Source: an uncultured Bacteroidaceae bacterium (lineage in GTDB: Bacteria; Bacteroidota; Bacteroidia; Bacteroidales; Bacteroidaceae). Taken from it: a stretch of 64,000 nucleotides of DNA. A program made the position numbers and the translations under genes. The stretch is from assembly GCA_905234735.1 (NCBI GenBank), contig CAJOJA010000008.1:90625-154624 (forward strand), given 5' to 3'. This document shows, piece by piece, positions 48,124 through 57,844 of the stretch (within the stretch, counting starts at the first letter, position 1; every line of letters starts with the position of its first letter). The notes under the pieces are model-generated. The model saw nothing but the letters and a program-made list of their open reading frames with translations, was not told the origin of the DNA and searched no databases.

Positions 48124-51100
48124 ATGAAAAAACTTCGATGGTTCCTCTTCTGCCTTATTGTTAATCTGGCCTTGGGCGTGTATGCGCAAGATAGTATGCA
48201 ACCTTCTCAATGGCTCATGCCAAAACCAAAGGCCGTGACTGAAAACAGCTTGACGTTCGCGCTCGGACGTCCCGTAAAACTGACAGATCCTACGTCTTCC
48301 ACACTATTGGCATCACTCTTCACTGTTTCTGATGAAGCTTCAACCACAGTAACTGTAAACATCGTAGATGATGCAACACTGGGGACCTTCAATTACACCT
48401 TGGCCGACTTTCCAAACGAGGGCTACAAACTCAGCGTTACTGCCGATGCCATTAACATCACCGCAGCCTCAAAGACGGGTGTGATACGTGCGGCACAGAC
48501 ACTCAAGCAGTTAGCTGACGCAGCCGGTGGTGCCTACATTCAAGGGCTGAACATCACGGACTATCCAGCCTTCAAACTGCGCGGCTTCATGCATGACGTG
48601 GGCCGTTCGTTCATCAGTTTCGACGAATTGAAGAAGGAAATAGACCTGCTTGCACGATTCAAGGTGAATGTCTTCCACTGGCATTTGACCGATAATCAGG
48701 GCTTCCGCTTCGAGTCAAAGTTTTATCCTCAGCTGAATAACGCTTCCTCGATGACTCGTTTTGCCGGCCTCTACTACACACAGGCACAATGCACAGAGTT
48801 GGAAGCCTATGCAGCAGAGCGCGGCATCATCATCATTCCGGAGATTGACATGCCAGGCCATTCCACAGCCTTCACCAACGCTATGGGCTACAATATGAGC
48901 AGCGAGCAAGGACGTACTGCACTAAAGGCTCTGCTTGGCGAACTGGCTGCAGCCTTCCCTCTGGCACCCTACATCCACATGGGAGCTGACGAGGCTGGCA
49001 CCACAGCCGCCTTTGTCAACGAGATGTCGCAGTACATAAAGGAAACACTCGGTCGCCGCTGCATCGTGTGGAATCCCATCAGCGGAGTCAGCATCAGCAC
49101 ATCTACGTTACCCTATATCGACATGACGGAGATGTGGAGTACGTCGGGAAAGAAGATTAGCGGAGTTCCCAACATCGACTGCCGCTACAACTACGTGAAC
49201 CACTTCGATGTCTTTGCTGACCTTGTAGGCATCTACAAGAGCAATATCTACTATGCTGAGCGTGGAAGCAGCGAGGTCGCAGGAGCCATCACCGCCTTGT
49301 GGAACGACCGCAAGACACCTATCGAAACGGACATCATCACACAGAACAATCTTTACGCTAACGCTTTGGCTACAGCAGAGCGTGGATGGATGGGTGGCGG
49401 TAAACAGTACATAGAGGTGGGCGGAACCACTCTTCCTAACATCGGAAAGGAGTACGACGAGTTTACCGACTGGGAACGACGCTTCCTATATTATAAGGAT
49501 ACGTGGCTCAGCACTGAACCCATCCCATACGTCAAGCAAACTAACGTGCGCTGGCGCATCACAGAGGCATTCCCCAACAATGGCGATGCCACCGCCGTGT
49601 TCCCGCCTGAAACTGCCACGGACGACATTCTGCCAGCCACTTACACCTACAACGGACGGACCTACACTACAGGTATGGCCACAGGAGCTGGCATCTATCT
49701 GCGCCACACTTGGGGTACAACCGTGCGTTCATATTTCAGCAACCCACAACTGAACACCACCGCCTACGCATGGACATACGTCTATTCACCACAGGCTCAG
49801 ACAGCAGGAGCACTCATCGAGTTCCAGAACTATGGACGTTCCGAGAACGACAAAGCCCCCGACGCTGGAAACTGGGACCGCAAGGGTTCGCACATCTGGT
49901 TGAACGGTGAGGAGATTGCGCCACCAACATGGACCAACACGGGAAAGAACATAGGTGCAGAGATTGATTTGCAGAACGAGAACTTCCCTGCCCGCAAACC
50001 GGTGAACGTAAGACTCAAGCAGGGTTGGAACAAGGTCTTCTTGAAACTGCCTTACGTATCGGCAAGCGGGGTGCGACTGAACAAATGGATGTTCACCTTC
50101 GTCTTGACGACGACAGACGGACGTAAGGCTCTCGACGGGCTCGTGTATTCGCCCACGAAGACCATGAACTTCGAGGACGAGGATATTCCTCGCGCACTTT
50201 CGTCTGACCCTCTTCCGGAAGTGGAAGGAAAGATGATCACGATGTCCAAGACTGCCACACCAGACCTGACTACAGGGCAATGGTACGTGATGTATAATCG
50301 TGGCAGCGGTCGCGGCTATCTGTGGGAGAACGCAAGTTCGCATACACTCTTCAATACAGCTACCGCACCTACCAGTTCTGCCACAACCAATGCAAAATAC
50401 CTAGTGCGTCTTGAAGAGTCAACGGACGGCAAGTTCTTTCTGCAAACAGGCTTCGGCAACTACTTTGGCAAGATTCAGCAATCCACCAATGTGCCTGTTA
50501 CCGCAAACCCAACTGAGGCCATTACCGCGGCCAAAATAAACGGTACGGACGGACACTTTTACCTACAGTCTTCTGAAGGGATCATCCTCGATGCCAACGA
50601 CTACAGCCTGGGCGACAGCAAAGCAACCGTTGTAGGATGGGGAAACACCGTTCCGACCTCCACAGGCGGCAATAACGACTGGGCTTTCTATCCCATTGAA
50701 TTATCAGATGCTTCCGACATCAGCTTTACTGCAGATAATGTGACCGTCTGTCAGGGACACCAAACGGCAGGTCAAGGCAACACTATGCAGGCTCTTTTGC
50801 GTGCACAACTGGTGACAGTTACAGCCTGTACTCCCACACGCTTCGACATCACCCTTACTGGAGCAGAACAGATGAGTCGTGTGGCAATATATTCCACAGA
50901 CATTGACCAACTGTACGCTCCCGGAGCCAATCCCATTCTTCTTGGTTCAGCTACGCCCGTTGACAATAAGCTTTCAATTCCTGTCAGCATAAACTCGCTG
51001 GCTGATGGTCAGAAAGTTTATTTCTGGATTACAGCTGACGTGAAGACGGAGGCTGCTGAACTATCGACTATCGATGCAACTCTGAACGCTATCGCATATA

Positions 51101-52929
51101 ATAATGCGCAAGGTGGAAGTACCTGCGACTTGCAGGAGAAAGGAAACCCTACTGGGGTCATGCAAATCTTCAAACGCCAGCGGTTTCTGTGGACGGGCAG
51201 CCTGAGTCAGGAGAAATATTACCGCATACCTACTATTCTCAACACGGCCGACGGGGGCATCGTGGCACTCTGTGACGACCGCTACGACAACACTCAAGAC
51301 TTGGGAAAGGTGGCCAGCGGTGCAGCAGGGAAGCACAAAATCGATGTGGTGGTACGTAAGAGTATGGACGACGGTGCTACGTGGGACAATACGCGGGTCG
51401 TAGCTGCTGGCGACGGCACATCCGCTGCCGCTTGCGGATACGGCGACCCCGCTATTGTTCGCACACTCAGCGGCAAACTCGTATGCCTGATGGCTGCGGG
51501 TAGTTCCAGCTTCCCCAGCGGAATGTTGCATATGGGTTATTCCGAAAGTACAGACAATGGCGCCACCTGGTCCGCTCCGAGAGACATCTACTCCGCCATC
51601 AACAAGAACGGGCTTAGCATCACTTCCGCTTTCACCTCAGCAGGCAAGGGCATTTGTTTCGCGGACGGACGCATCGCCTTTGCCATGAACGGTAAGGTGG
51701 GTGGGGTGTGCAATGAATATATTCTCTACTCCGACGACGAGGGAAAGACCTGGACCATTGCCCCTAATATGGCTTGTGCAAGTGCCGATGAGTCGAAACT
51801 GGAGATTATGAACGACAACAGCCTTATCCTTTCCGTGCGACAGGGAGGCTGGAACTCACAGGCTAACCGCGCCTATAGCCACACCACAGGCGATGCCTCT
51901 GCCGAAGGTATCAACAGTTGGGGCGAAAAGGGCTACTGGACCGATCTCAATGCCAATGGCTGCAATGCCGACATTCTCTATTACAGCCGTGAAACCGAGG
52001 GAGTACGCGATATGATGCTCCACACAGCCATAAAGACCTTTCAGACCTACCGCAAGGACCTGCGTCTATATATGAGTTTCGACCAGGGCCAGACTTGGCA
52101 GGAAGCCTTCCAGTTGCAGCCCGGATATGCCGCCTATAGTTCGATGCAGAAGCTGGCCAACGGTGACTTGGCTATCATTTTCGAGGACGGCAGTCTTGGC
52201 AATCAGGACAAGATGGACTGCTACGCTATGACCTATCTCGTCATCAGCAGGGAGACGCTGGAGGCTCGTGCCGAGGAGGTCCTTCAAACTAAGCAGGAGT
52301 CGGCTAATCTGATAAAGATTGTTTACGAGAACACAAAGGAAACTGATCTGGGTAGCTGGGACGTCAACAACACCAGCGGACGCAACGTATGGACCTCTTC
52401 CACACCAGCCAATCCCATTGCCGGATTTACGCTCAAGAAATCGGCTGGCACCTTCGACCGCTACACGGGTTGGAACGGATTCTATAATCTGGCCTATAAG
52501 GTCGGGGCTGTTAATCGTGATGAGAGACTGACCCTGACGGCCCCCAAAGGCTACCTCATCAAGAACTATTCCTTCAAGGTACAGGAATGGAGCAATGGCG
52601 CAGCTGCCAACGACTTTGTCATTACGGCAAAGGACGGTACAACCATTCAACCTGCGTATCGCGGCGGAGCCGAAGGCTACACACCGTTCGACATCAAGGA
52701 TGTGCAGGCCAAGTCCACCTATTTCACAGTGCGCTCTACGGATGTTTCCAAGTATTTGGCCATCATCAATTTTGTTGTGTTACTCACACCAGAGGACGAA
52801 GTGGGTATTGATGCTCTGATGATATCAACTGTTAGTGAAGATATATATAACCTTGCAGGACAACGCATCAACACCCCCACACGCCCTGGCCTCTACATCA
52901 AGCATGGCCAGAAAATAGTTGTCCGATAG
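48124..52929 (+). CDS. Secreted GH20 hexosaminidase - GH33 exo-sialidase fusion with a putative T9SS-type C-terminal tail
   Basis: 1601 aa; GH20: KLRGFMHDVGRSFISFDELKKEIDLLARFKVNVFHWHLTDNQGFR, EIDMPGHSTAFTNA, HMGADEAG; GH33: YYRIPTIL and Asp-boxes SMDDGATW, STDNGATW, SDDEGKTW, SFDQGQTW; C-term IYNLAGQRINTPTRPGLYIKHGQKIVVR. Confidence 0.92.
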   Translation: MKKLRWFLFCLIVNLALGVYAQDSMQPSQWLMPKPKAVTENSLTFALGRPVKLTDPTSSTLLASLFTVSDEASTTVTVNIVDDATLGTFNYTLADFPNEGYKLSVTADAINITAASKTGVIRAAQTLKQLADAAGGAYIQGLNITDYPAFKLRGFMHDVGRSFISFDELKKEIDLLARFKVNVFHWHLTDNQGFRFESKFYPQLNNASSMTRFAGLYYTQAQCTELEAYAAERGIIIIPEIDMPGHSTAFTNAMGYNMSSEQGRTALKALLGELAAAFPLAPYIHMGADEAGTTAAFVNEMSQYIKETLGRRCIVWNPISGVSISTSTLPYIDMTEMWSTSGKKISGVPNIDCRYNYVNHFDVFADLVGIYKSNIYYAERGSSEVAGAITALWNDRKTPIETDIITQNNLYANALATAERGWMGGGKQYIEVGGTTLPNIGKEYDEFTDWERRFLYYKDTWLSTEPIPYVKQTNVRWRITEAFPNNGDATAVFPPETATDDILPATYTYNGRTYTTGMATGAGIYLRHTWGTTVRSYFSNPQLNTTAYAWTYVYSPQAQTAGALIEFQNYGRSENDKAPDAGNWDRKGSHIWLNGEEIAPPTWTNTGKNIGAEIDLQNENFPARKPVNVRLKQGWNKVFLKLPYVSASGVRLNKWMFTFVLTTTDGRKALDGLVYSPTKTMNFEDEDIPRALSSDPLPEVEGKMITMSKTATPDLTTGQWYVMYNRGSGRGYLWENASSHTLFNTATAPTSSATTNAKYLVRLEESTDGKFFLQTGFGNYFGKIQQSTNVPVTANPTEAITAAKINGTDGHFYLQSSEGIILDANDYSLGDSKATVVGWGNTVPTSTGGNNDWAFYPIELSDASDISFTADNVTVCQGHQTAGQGNTMQALLRAQLVTVTACTPTRFDITLTGAEQMSRVAIYSTDIDQLYAPGANPILLGSATPVDNKLSIPVSINSLADGQKVYFWITADVKTEAAELSTIDATLNAIAYNNAQGGSTCDLQEKGNPTGVMQIFKRQRFLWTGSLSQEKYYRIPTILNTADGGIVALCDDRYDNTQDLGKVASGAAGKHKIDVVVRKSMDDGATWDNTRVVAAGDGTSAAACGYGDPAIVRTLSGKLVCLMAAGSSSFPSGMLHMGYSESTDNGATWSAPRDIYSAINKNGLSITSAFTSAGKGICFADGRIAFAMNGKVGGVCNEYILYSDDEGKTWTIAPNMACASADESKLEIMNDNSLILSVRQGGWNSQANRAYSHTTGDASAEGINSWGEKGYWTDLNANGCNADILYYSRETEGVRDMMLHTAIKTFQTYRKDLRLYMSFDQGQTWQEAFQLQPGYAAYSSMQKLANGDLAIIFEDGSLGNQDKMDCYAMTYLVISRETLEARAEEVLQTKQESANLIKIVYENTKETDLGSWDVNNTSGRNVWTSSTPANPIAGFTLKKSAGTFDRYTGWNGFYNLAYKVGAVNRDERLTLTAPKGYLIKNYSFKVQEWSNGAAANDFVITAKDGTTIQPAYRGGAEGYTPFDIKDVQAKSTYFTVRSTDVSKYLAIINFVVLLTPEDEVGIDALMISTVSEDIYNLAGQRINTPTRPGLYIKHGQKIVVR

Positions 52930-53067
52930 ATGAATGCACAGCATCCCACTTATAAAGCTATAGGACAGCCCTGTCCATGGCTCGACGAATAGATAATAGA
53001 TTGTAATTAATCTCACAAATAATCATAAAAAATTCTCCGTATCGCAAGTGATATGGATGATTTTTTG

Positions 53068-53075
53068 TATATTTG
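53068..53075 (+). promoter_or_regulatory. -7 element TATATTTG upstream of the SGNH gene
   Basis: TAnnTTTG match; no clear -33. Confidence 0.45.
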
Positions 53076-53102
53076 CAGCAGGTATTATAAAATTATATAG
53101 CT

Positions 53103-56102
53103 ATGAAACGAATCCTAACCACACTTATACTGCTCATTGTATGTATAAGTTTTTCATGGGCCGACGGACCTTTCCGCACAGCACGTTATGACGGTTTTAA
53201 AGTGTTGTCTCCCAAAGCAGGCAGTATCCTAATGATCGGTAACAGCATTACCGATATGCATATCTGGCAGGAAGTGTTCCGTGACGCCGATGGCAACTAT
53301 CTTCCCATCTGCAATCGTGGTAATTCCGGTTCGTATTCTACTGAACAGAGCGAGAACATCGAGAGCTACATCGCCAATGGGCCGTCGAAGGTCTTTCTCA
53401 TGATTGGCACAAACGACATTGCCACCAGCGGTGGTCTGAACTTCACTCCGGAGCAGGTTCTCAGCTATGTCAAGAGCATGGTGAAACGCATTCACAGACG
53501 TTCGCCAAGCACCCACATCTACCTGTACCCGATTCTGAATAACAACACCAGCAATCGTATCAGGGCAACATGGTTGCACTACAATGAGATACTCAAGGAT
53601 TATATTGAGAGCTCGAATGACGCCCTCCTCACTTTCGTAGATATCTACGATGCGCTGCAGAATCTGGCCAACGGCGGTGCATGGAGCAACGACAACCTAC
53701 ATCCCAATGCCGCAGCCTATAAGATATGGTGTCATGCGATTCTGCCATATCTGGGTGAGAACGTCACCAGCGTGTATGACAATGTCAGTGGCGACCTCGC
53801 AAGCGTTCAGCGCCAGGATGGCTTGAGTAGTATGCACGGCGGTCGTGCCACGATGTTTTCGGTCATGCCTATCAGCAACAATGACATCATGATATTCGGC
53901 GACAGCGAAATCAAGACTGCTGAATGGTGGGAACTGCTTGGTAGCCCCAACGTCAAGAACCGCGGCACAGGCTGGAATAACAGCGGAGACATTGCCACTA
54001 CCAGCAAGGAGGTTGACGCCACATGGGCTGTGACTGGTGCTGATAAGTCTGGTTGCCCGAAAGCCATCTTTCTCTACACTGGGACAAGCGATGTTACAGG
54101 CTCTACCGATATGGCAACTGTTCAGTCGAACTACACTGCGCTCATTAACAAACTGAAGACGAAAGCCCCGACAGCAAAAATTTATGTGATGGCCATCCAT
54201 CCACGATACAACAATGCCTCGCTTAATACAGGGCGTATCAAGACCTTCAACAGTTGGCTGCAGAATACACTTGCTGCTGGCAACGCAAATGTCCAGTTCG
54301 TTGATACATACACCCCGTTGCTCAGTGGCAACAATGCGGATGCCGCTTACGTCAACAGCAACCAATATCTCCTTGGAAGGGGATGCGTAGTGTTTGCAAA
54401 TGCTATGGCTGCAGCATACAATGCTGATTTTGACACTGACCAGATGGTTCCTGTATCGGTGGAGACAGGCAACACCAACTATGCCATGAGCACACGTCGC
54501 AATACCATCGGAACAGCCATTACGGATGGGCGCGACGTTGTGGCAGGAACAAAAGTCGGCGACTACACCGAAGCCGGTGTCAGCGCTTTCAAGACTGCCG
54601 AGGATGCTGCATTCAATGTGCTGGCGCAGCAGACCATCACCGATGCCGAGGTTACAAATGTCGTCAATGCGTTGCGGGCCGGTCTCGAGGTGATTGCTCC
54701 TACGAGCGAAAACACGACAGGCAAGTACTTTCGCCTCTACACGCCCAACCGCGGTTCCCGCTATCTGACGAATAACGGAAGCGGCACGACCATGTTGGGA
54801 TTGCCATTGGGCATATTCGACAATCAGGTCTGGCAAATGGAGGGACGTAGCGACGGTTCCTTTGACATCAAGAGCGCTTACGACGGCTCTTATATGGCAA
54901 TGACCTCGCCCATTTCCACGACACAAGCAAAACCAGCAAACGGCTGGTCATTTGTGGAGAGCGATACCCCCGGCATGTTTATCATTACAAGCGGTACCAA
55001 CCAACTCAATCAACAGAACAACAGCCCTTACAGCATCCTGAACTGGGGCGGTGGAAGCAATACAAGTGATGACGGCTGTAAATACAAGATTGTCGAGGTG
55101 GAGGCATCCGACTTCGAGCACCTGCATATTCAGGACGGCAAATACTATACCATTGCAGGCTTTGTCATCAACTACAGCAAGCAGACCACCCACTATGTAC
55201 TGTACAACGGCACAAGCCGCTTCATGAGCACAACGGCACCCTCCAGCAAGGAGGGCCTTTGGAAAGCCGTCAAGGTGGATGGGGGCTGGAAGTTCCAGTC
55301 GGCCAAAGATATCAGTCAGTACCTGACATACGACGGCACGGACAATACGGGTGCAGTATATACCATAGAGGCAGGAGTTGCCACTGGTTGCGTTTCCATG
55401 AGAATCAATGGCGTATGGTCTGCATCTTCAGAGACGGGTGACATGGGCGGGGCTTACAAGTCTTCAAGCCAAGCCGTTCAGAATTCTTATTCCTGGTCAA
55501 CCGATTGGATCATCACAGAGACAGAGATAGAGATAGATCCAGAGCCAGAGACCGACTATGTAAAAGATGGCCAATTATATACTATCGCGGGGTATGTTGC
55601 CCGTAATGGCGGTACGACCAATTACGTTTACTACGACGGCACGACCCGTTCCATGAGCACAACCGTACCAACTGACAGCAAAGGTGTCTGGAAAGCCGTA
55701 AAGGTGAATAACGGATGGAAGTTTGAAAGCGTTAAGGCAGAAGGCAAATACCTTACCTACGAGGGTGTGGATGCTACGGGTGCTGTCTATAGCATCGAGC
55801 CTGGTGTTGCCGAAGGTTGTCTGTCCATGAGAATCAATGGTGTATGGTCTGCATCTTCTGAAAATGGTGATATGGGCGGTATATACAAGGCATCAAACAA
55901 CAGCGTTCAGTCTCCCCTCTACAACTGGTCAACCGACTGGAAAATCACGGAGTACGATGATTCTCCAGCAACAGGGGTAACCCATATCTCAGAAGCGGAA
56001 GCCAATGTACAGCCTACCTATCATCTAAATGGTATACGTGTCAACAAAATCGAGAAGGGGGACATATACATCCAAGGTGGTCGTAAGATTGTAACAAAAT
56101 AA
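53103..56102 (+). CDS. Secreted dual SGNH/GDSL hydrolase with tandem C-terminal modules (candidate carbohydrate/sialate esterase)
   Basis: 999 aa; module 1 ILMIGNSITD, CNRGNSG, MIGTNDIA, DNLHPNAAAY; module 2 IMIFGDSEI, NRGTG, YTGTSDV; two ~135 aa C-terminal repeats; C-term TYHLNGIRVNKIEKGDIYIQGGRKIVTK. Confidence 0.85.
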   Translation: MKRILTTLILLIVCISFSWADGPFRTARYDGFKVLSPKAGSILMIGNSITDMHIWQEVFRDADGNYLPICNRGNSGSYSTEQSENIESYIANGPSKVFLMIGTNDIATSGGLNFTPEQVLSYVKSMVKRIHRRSPSTHIYLYPILNNNTSNRIRATWLHYNEILKDYIESSNDALLTFVDIYDALQNLANGGAWSNDNLHPNAAAYKIWCHAILPYLGENVTSVYDNVSGDLASVQRQDGLSSMHGGRATMFSVMPISNNDIMIFGDSEIKTAEWWELLGSPNVKNRGTGWNNSGDIATTSKEVDATWAVTGADKSGCPKAIFLYTGTSDVTGSTDMATVQSNYTALINKLKTKAPTAKIYVMAIHPRYNNASLNTGRIKTFNSWLQNTLAAGNANVQFVDTYTPLLSGNNADAAYVNSNQYLLGRGCVVFANAMAAAYNADFDTDQMVPVSVETGNTNYAMSTRRNTIGTAITDGRDVVAGTKVGDYTEAGVSAFKTAEDAAFNVLAQQTITDAEVTNVVNALRAGLEVIAPTSENTTGKYFRLYTPNRGSRYLTNNGSGTTMLGLPLGIFDNQVWQMEGRSDGSFDIKSAYDGSYMAMTSPISTTQAKPANGWSFVESDTPGMFIITSGTNQLNQQNNSPYSILNWGGGSNTSDDGCKYKIVEVEASDFEHLHIQDGKYYTIAGFVINYSKQTTHYVLYNGTSRFMSTTAPSSKEGLWKAVKVDGGWKFQSAKDISQYLTYDGTDNTGAVYTIEAGVATGCVSMRINGVWSASSETGDMGGAYKSSSQAVQNSYSWSTDWIITETEIEIDPEPETDYVKDGQLYTIAGYVARNGGTTNYVYYDGTTRSMSTTVPTDSKGVWKAVKVNNGWKFESVKAEGKYLTYEGVDATGAVYSIEPGVAEGCLSMRINGVWSASSENGDMGGIYKASNNSVQSPLYNWSTDWKITEYDDSPATGVTHISEAEANVQPTYHLNGIRVNKIEKGDIYIQGGRKIVTK
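55119..55958 (+). repeat. Tandem intragenic duplication encoding two ~135-aa modules
   Basis: KYYTIAGFV...SRFMSTTAPSSKEGLWKAVKVDGGWKFQSAKDISQYLTYDGTDNTGAVYTIEAGVATGCVSMRINGVWSASSETGDMGGAYK vs LYTIAGYV...TRSMSTTVPTDSKGVWKAVKVNNGWKFESVKAEGKYLTYEGVDATGAVYSIEPGVAEGCLSMRINGVWSASSENGDMGGIYK. Confidence 0.95.
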
Positions 56103-56202
56103 ACAATATCGAAGGCAACTATGGATTCCTATCCTAAGTATTGCCCTTCAGACGAGAACCACAGACGACCATGGAACTAAATCTATATCACTATTCAAAG
56201 TA

Positions 56203-57258
56203 ATGAAAAAGATAATTACATGCGTTCTGGCTATGTTGGGACTGACGACAGCCTGTGGCCATCAGAACTATAACGACGCTGATGTTCAAGGGTTTGCTGA
56301 ACTGATTGCTGGTCCTGATGTCATTCTGTTAGATGTCCGTACCGCCGAGGAATTTGCAGAAGGACATATAGAAGGGGCTGTTCATATCAATCAGGCTCTG
56401 AGTGATTTCATTGAACAAGTTAAGGCGAAATTACCCACAGACAAGACTATTGCCGTCTATTGTCGCAGCGGCAAGCGCTCCGCAAGTGCAGCCGGACGAT
56501 TAGTCACTGCAGGCTACAAGTGCGTGAATCTCAAAGGTGGAATCATGGCTTGGAAGGAGGCAGGCTTACCCGTCACCACCGACACCTATGAGGTCGATGT
56601 ATTCAAGACCAAGGGCGGAAATACGGTGAAGTTTCACGCATTGGTTCATGCCACCATACGCATCGAATACAACAGTCTTGAAATCATGATTGACCCCGTG
56701 GCAAAGTTGGGTAACAAGATAATAGACTATGCTTCGATGCCAAAAGCCGACTATATCTTTGTAACACACGAGCATTTTGACCATTTTGACAAAGAGGCTA
56801 TCCAACAGCTCACAGATGACAAGACACAGCTCATCACAAACAAGCGGTGTGCAGAAATACTGGACTTTGGACAGGTCATGAACAATGGCGATAAGATGAC
56901 CATAGCAGAGGATATCACCATTGAAGCAGTTCCGGCTTACAACAACACAGAAGGACATACACAGTTCCATCCCAAAGGACGTGACAACGGCTTCATCCTC
57001 ACCCTCGACGGCCTCCGCATATATATCGCCGGAGATACTGAGGACATCCCTGAAATGGCAGATATCAAAGACATTGACATCGCATTCATGCCCTGTAATC
57101 AGCCATACACGATGACACCCACCCAACTCGTCAAGGCTGCGAAGACCGTCAAGCCCAAAGTGCTCTTCCCATATCACTATGGCCAAACAGATATCAGTTC
57201 CATTCCTTTTGAACTCAAAGAGAGTGGCATTGACGTGAGAATCAGACATTACGAATAA
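56203..57258 (+). CDS. Lipoprotein with rhodanese domain fused to an MBL-fold (UlaG-like) hydrolase
   Basis: Lipobox LGLTTAC; rhodanese LLDVRTAEEFAEGHIEGAVHI, VYCRSGKRSASAAG; MBL VTHEHFDHFD, IAGDTEDI, FPYHYGQTD. Confidence 0.88.
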   Translation: MKKIITCVLAMLGLTTACGHQNYNDADVQGFAELIAGPDVILLDVRTAEEFAEGHIEGAVHINQALSDFIEQVKAKLPTDKTIAVYCRSGKRSASAAGRLVTAGYKCVNLKGGIMAWKEAGLPVTTDTYEVDVFKTKGGNTVKFHALVHATIRIEYNSLEIMIDPVAKLGNKIIDYASMPKADYIFVTHEHFDHFDKEAIQQLTDDKTQLITNKRCAEILDFGQVMNNGDKMTIAEDITIEAVPAYNNTEGHTQFHPKGRDNGFILTLDGLRIYIAGDTEDIPEMADIKDIDIAFMPCNQPYTMTPTQLVKAAKTVKPKVLFPYHYGQTDISSIPFELKESGIDVRIRHYE

Positions 57259-57291
57259 AGAGAACTTTTTATCAGATCATGAAGGACCCTT

Positions 57292-57396
57292 GTGAAAGCT
57301 GCAAGCTACGTGCGCAGTTTCGTCCAACGCGTTTTCAGTTTCCGCATGGCTTCGCTGGACAGTCAGGCCTATAAAGCTCTGCAACTACAGATATGA
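57292..57396 (+). pseudogene. Small ORF, uncertain (GTG start), overlapping the next ORF by ATGA
   Basis: VKAASYVRSFVQRVFSFRMASLDSQAYKALQLQI*. Confidence 0.3.
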
Positions 57397-57620
57397 CCAT
57401 TGATACCACCAACATGTGCTCATACCTACAACGGAAGCTGTTTGAAGAGGATGGCATCTACCACCGTCTATGGTTTGTCATGCAGGACGACCCAGAGCTG
57501 ACGGCTGCAGTACGCTCACGCCAGCTACATATATATCGTAATGGTAAGAAGGTTTTGGTGCTGGCCGGTAAGTCAGCTCCTAAAATTATTAGGGAAGATA
57601 AACTATGTGAAATGCTGTAA
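57393..57620 (+). CDS. Hypothetical 75-aa protein, possibly a truncated gene
   Basis: MTIDTTNMCSYLQRKLFEEDGIYHRLWFVMQDDPELTAAVRSRQLHIYRNGKKVLVLAGKSAPKIIREDKLCEML; protein-like composition, no family recognised. Confidence 0.45.
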   Translation: MTIDTTNMCSYLQRKLFEEDGIYHRLWFVMQDDPELTAAVRSRQLHIYRNGKKVLVLAGKSAPKIIREDKLCEML

Positions 57621-57844
57621 CATGAAACTGAAGAAACGTAAAATCAGGTATTCAGCATTATTCTGCCTCTGCTAGTTTGCTGTTTTAGTCATTCTGGTTG
57701 ATGGAGTCCTGAAATTCCAAACATTGGTTGACTGACTATTGCGGTTCCTACACATTGGTAGAGCTTACGCTGTTATTATACTCATATGGATTTAGGCATA
57801 GCAAAGTGCCATTTCGAACTTGGTGTTAGAAAAGAAAATATTGA

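Noticed and set aside
57621-57844. tRNA or small RNA gene between the small ORF and yjbR-like gene
   Set aside because: No cloverleaf-like arms, CCA or conserved tRNA motifs recognised by eye
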